From Engraulis encrasicolus (taxonomy: Eukaryota > Chordata > Actinopteri > Clupeiformes > Engraulidae), in the NCBI RefSeq assembly GCF_034702125.1, contig NC_085861.1, positions 2,788,296 to 2,852,295 of the forward strand: a stretch of 64,000 nt of DNA, given 5' to 3'. The stretch's first letter is position 1, and each line of letters begins with the position of its first letter. Shown here piece by piece: positions 63,576 through 64,000 of the stretch. The position numbers and the translations under genes were made by a program. The notes under the pieces were generated by a model, which was not told the DNA's origin, ran no database searches, and worked only from the letters and a program-made list of their open reading frames with translations.

Positions 63576-64000
63576 GGACTGGACAGGAAAAAGGGCCAGG
63601 TCAGATCGACCAGAATTTCACTGGAGCAGCCAACAGAGTTTGTACTGAACAAGCCAAACTATCGGTCTCTGTGGATTTCAACACTCACTCTGAGACATGA
63701 AGACTGAGGAGTCATTGCTGCTGACTGGTCGACTGCATGCATACTGCAGGCATGGATAATGCTGGGAAATGCTTCAAATATGTGAAAATCAAAAAAGGGT
63801 GGTCTGTTCCTTTTTTTGGCCATCCTGTTGTTACATAATGATGTGATTTGCGTTTCAGCATTTCGTTTCAGCGTTTAAAAACCCTTCATTTCCTCTGGAG
63901 TTGGTTCCTCTCGCAGGCAGGCACACCATCCATCACACTCCATGCATACAGAGCAGATGCAGATGCAGATGGCTGATCATCTCTTCCAGTCGGCTCCCTT

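Noticed and set aside
63840..64000. Promoter and 5' UTR of a plus-strand neighbour gene
   Set aside because: A GTTTAAAAACC word and CA-rich leader-like sequence are suggestive, but no ATG, exon or further evidence lies in the window.

Overview
The window looks like a piece of a ray-finned (teleost) fish chromosome. It holds one long multi-exon vertebrate gene, with introns packed with fish-type short DNA transposons (hAT-like, piggyBac-like, Tc1/mariner-like), L2-like LINE pieces, tRNA-derived SINEs, CA/GA microsatellites and minisatellites. No prokaryotic features are present.

The gene is on the minus strand and fills about 2.0-54.4 kb. It encodes a long collagen VI chain of the alpha-4/alpha-5/alpha-6 (VI) type. 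I could place 34 consecutive coding exons with consistent splice phases (6108 coding nt, 2036 codons, no frame break). In order they encode a signal peptide (54.3 kb), nine N-terminal von Willebrand factor A (vWA) domains (53.7-15.8 kb), the Cys-rich junction (13.4 kb) and 13 Gly-X-Y exons of 27-72 nt (12.4-2.05 kb). The rest of the triple helix and the C-terminal vWA domains lie beyond the left edge. The last seven vWA domains match, one for one, the seven N-terminal domains I know from human COL6A6; the first two are extra. The product would be secreted, join a collagen VI trimer and build microfibrils in the matrix.

The most striking observation is intron 11 (34903-35292). It consists exactly of one terminal-inverted-repeat transposon plus one copy of its 8-bp target duplication. 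The element was inserted inside a vWA exon. The GT donor forms at the target-site/element junction, the AG acceptor comes from the duplicated target site, and splicing restores the reading frame. This is the 'introner' mode of intron birth, here in a vertebrate gene. A second copy of the family, with its own 8-bp duplication, sits in intron 4. Nearby introns show related events: an intron that starts with a copy of the next exon's start (intron 10), exon-edge sequences amplified into introns (introns 2, 5, 7), a GC donor (intron 7), and a transposon ending 3 bp inside a donor (intron 15).

Layout: 0-2 kb intron repeats; 2-13.4 kb collagenous exons; 13.4-19.1 kb last vWA domain (N1) and the end of the eighth; 19.1-24.4 kb intron with stacked MITEs and an L2-like LINE with a 635-codon reverse transcriptase frame; 24.4-27.3 kb eighth domain with a three-level transposon nest; 27.3-32.5 kb repeat-only intron with a 1.2-kb 15-bp minisatellite; 32.5-41.1 kb vWA domains 7 to 3; 41.1-45.8 kb repeat-rich intron; 45.8-54.4 kb vWA domains 3 to 1 and start codon; 54.4-64 kb upstream DNA with no coding exon that I recognise, holding a 1.3-kb Tc1 palindrome, MITEs, GA/minisatellite blocks and LINE remnants. 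Everything is read by eye: exon edges rest on splice motifs, phase and family fit, not on transcripts.
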